6,325 nucleotides of DNA from Bacteroidota bacterium. Its GTDB lineage: Bacteria; Bacteroidota; Bacteroidia; Bacteroidales; UBA10428. A model generated the notes under the pieces. That model saw only the letters and a list, made by a program, of their open reading frames with translations, searched no databases and had not been told where the DNA came from. The position numbers and the translations under genes are program-made. Below, piece by piece: positions 5,281 through 6,325 of the stretch; the first letter of the stretch is position 1; the number at the start of each line of letters is the position of its first letter. The stretch covers positions 1 through 6,325 of the forward strand of contig JAHEEB010000263.1 of NCBI GenBank assembly GCA_024640925.1, read 5' to 3'.

Positions 5281-6325
5281 CTTTCAGAATTATTTTTTTA
5301 TAATTATTTGAGTTCAGATCAACTATTTTTAGCAAATATAAGCCTGATGGTATGTTGTCTGCCGGCAATATATTTAAATCTGCTGGTACCAGTTTGTAGC
5401 TTTTTATCAGTCGCCCTGAAATATCATATAAGTTGGCCATAGTAATGATAGTAACTGTTCCTTTAACAAATATTTCATTGTCAACTGTATAGATATTGAA
5501 AACAGGATTTTCATTATTCGTATTGGTGCTGATTTTAGAGGTGTGTAGGTAGAACCGTCCAATTCCATAAGTGTTTGAATCAATATATATTGAATAAGAA
5601 TTATTTTTTTCAAGAGCTGTAAAGCTATTCAAAAGCCGATCTTCCAGTACAGCTGTATAATTTTGAGGTAATGAGGTTATATCTGCTGTAAAAGAAACCA
5701 GTCCTCCGTTTTTACAATCAAATCCTATTGGTACGACCATATTTTCCAAATCGTTGTTAGGTAAACATTGAACCATAAAACTAACGCCATTATCTTTAAC
5801 TAACCGGGAATACAAAATAAATGAGGGATTGCCGCCTAAAAGTCCTGCATCGTATGTGACATCAAGTCCACGTGTCATGTTGTCGTTAAAAGTTATTGCT
5901 GTGGATGCCAAATGGTCTTCGGAACTTACCTTCAGATTGATACCTGACCAGGATGTGCCTGCTGCTTTAAAAAAAGTATTTGTGTTTTCATGGATTCGCA
6001 TTGAACTTGTAAAGCTCATAGTTCCACCACCTTCTTTTACTTTTACTATGAATCCTTGTCCTGGTTGAATATAATCCTGGTCAAGGACTTGTTTATCTGT
6101 TACAAATCCTGAATTACAAATTACTTTATAATAGTTTACCCCTGCTTCTCTTGTAGCATCTTCATCCCAGAGATAAAGCGCAGCAAAGCTGGAATCAAAT
6201 TGTGAGGTATTGGTTGTTAGGAAATTATCAGTGGTTGTTGCATCAATAGTAACACCAATAGAGCAGGGGAACGGATTACCTAAACTATTCCAGCCGTTTC
6301 TATCTCGGGTTAAAGTTACATCTGT
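5276..6325 (-). CDS. Secreted protein with type A T9SS C-terminal sorting domain (5' end beyond window)
   Basis: The frame is open from the right edge to TAA at 5278-5276, giving 349 visible residues. An internal Met codon at 6019 is not the start, since coding continues upstream without a stop. Numbering from the edge, residues 11-20 read GWNSLGNPFP. They are followed by FAALYLWDED, YIQPGQGFIV and a later beta-rich stretch. This is the GNPYP-type module commonly found just before the sorting domain in large Bacteroidota surface proteins. The last roughly 75 residues form the type A sorting domain (Por secretion tail): NEIFVKG, LYDISGRLIKS, IPSGLYLLKI and the terminal KKIILKD. The protein should cross the inner membrane via Sec and the outer membrane via T9SS, with the tail removed and the product released or attached to the surface. 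Any catalytic or binding domain lies outside the window, so its function is unknown. It appears unrelated to the regulatory genes on its left. Confidence 0.92.
   Translation of the reverse strand, partial: TDVTLTRDRNGWNSLGNPFPCSIGVTIDATTTDNFLTTNTSQFDSSFAALYLWDEDATREAGVNYYKVICNSGFVTDKQVLDQDYIQPGQGFIVKVKEGGGTMSFTSSMRIHENTNTFFKAAGTSWSGINLKVSSEDHLASTAITFNDNMTRGLDVTYDAGLLGGNPSFILYSRLVKDNGVSFMVQCLPNNDLENMVVPIGFDCKNGGLVSFTADITSLPQNYTAVLEDRLLNSFTALEKNNSYSIYIDSNTYGIGRFYLHTSKISTNTNNENPVFNIYTVDNEIFVKGTVTIITMANLYDISGRLIKSYKLVPADLNILPADNIPSGLYLLKIVDLNSNNYKKIILKD

Noticed and set aside
5149..5442. Hydrophobic 97-residue plus-strand frame starting at TTG
   Set aside because: Its second half is antisense to the well-supported T9SS sorting domain, it begins with a weak TTG in a non-coding AT-rich stretch, and the hydrophobicity is the usual by-product of reading beta-rich coding DNA backwards.
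6017..6019. ATG as the start of the T9SS protein
   Set aside because: The same frame continues upstream to the window edge with no stop and encodes the recognisable GNPFP module, so this Met is internal.
5829..6068. 79-residue plus-strand frame inside the T9SS protein gene
   Set aside because: Fully antisense to a coding region with clear family motifs on the other strand; no supporting signals.
1..6325. CRISPR arrays, tRNA or rRNA genes, insertion sequences
   Set aside because: No regularly spaced repeats, cloverleaf-like segments, rRNA-like conserved blocks or transposase motifs were seen on either strand.

Overview
The window looks like chromosomal DNA from a Bacteroidota species, probably a free-living member of the Bacteroidales/Marinilabiliales kind. 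The evidence is very AT-rich DNA, starts without clear Shine-Dalgarno sequences, candidate promoters resembling TTTG-N19-21-TAnnTTTG, and a secreted protein ending in a type A type IX secretion (T9SS) sorting domain. The genus is a guess.

Left part, minus strand, read from right to left: two stand-alone CheY-like receivers (2444-2827 and 1938-2318); a 567-residue helical protein (110-1813) with a CheZ-like D-x-x-x-Q phosphatase motif and a CheZ-like tail; and the first 27 codons of a chemotaxis-type CheY that runs off the left edge. Middle, plus strand: a Crp/Fnr-family regulator (3053-3733) followed 12 bases later by another stand-alone receiver (3746-4132). Converging on these, on the minus strand, is a free methionine-(R)-sulfoxide reductase (msrC, 4138-4620). 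Upstream of it is a strong intrinsic terminator, then an unknown 72-residue protein (4697-4915). The right edge (5276-6325, minus) is the C-terminal part of a large T9SS-exported protein that is open to the window end.

The most notable pattern is regulatory. Three copies of an FNR-like palindrome, (A/G)TGAT-N4-ATCAC, lie at 1882-1895, 2962-2975 and 5006-5019. Each lies in an intergenic space: upstream of the CheZ-like gene, in the divergent promoter region of the Crp/Fnr gene and a receiver gene, and upstream of the 72-residue gene. Reading the whole window by eye for TGAT-N4-ATCA, I found no further copies. The Crp/Fnr protein encoded here keeps the Glu and Arg of the recognition helix that contact such half-sites. 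It lacks both the FNR cysteine cluster and the cAMP-binding Arg-Ser pair. The simplest model is a local regulon in which a redox, NO or otherwise ligand-responsive Crp/Fnr protein controls itself, several phospho-receivers, a probable CheY phosphatase/CheY pair, and a small protein. Four receivers (one partial) occur with no histidine kinase in view, so their kinases must be encoded elsewhere.
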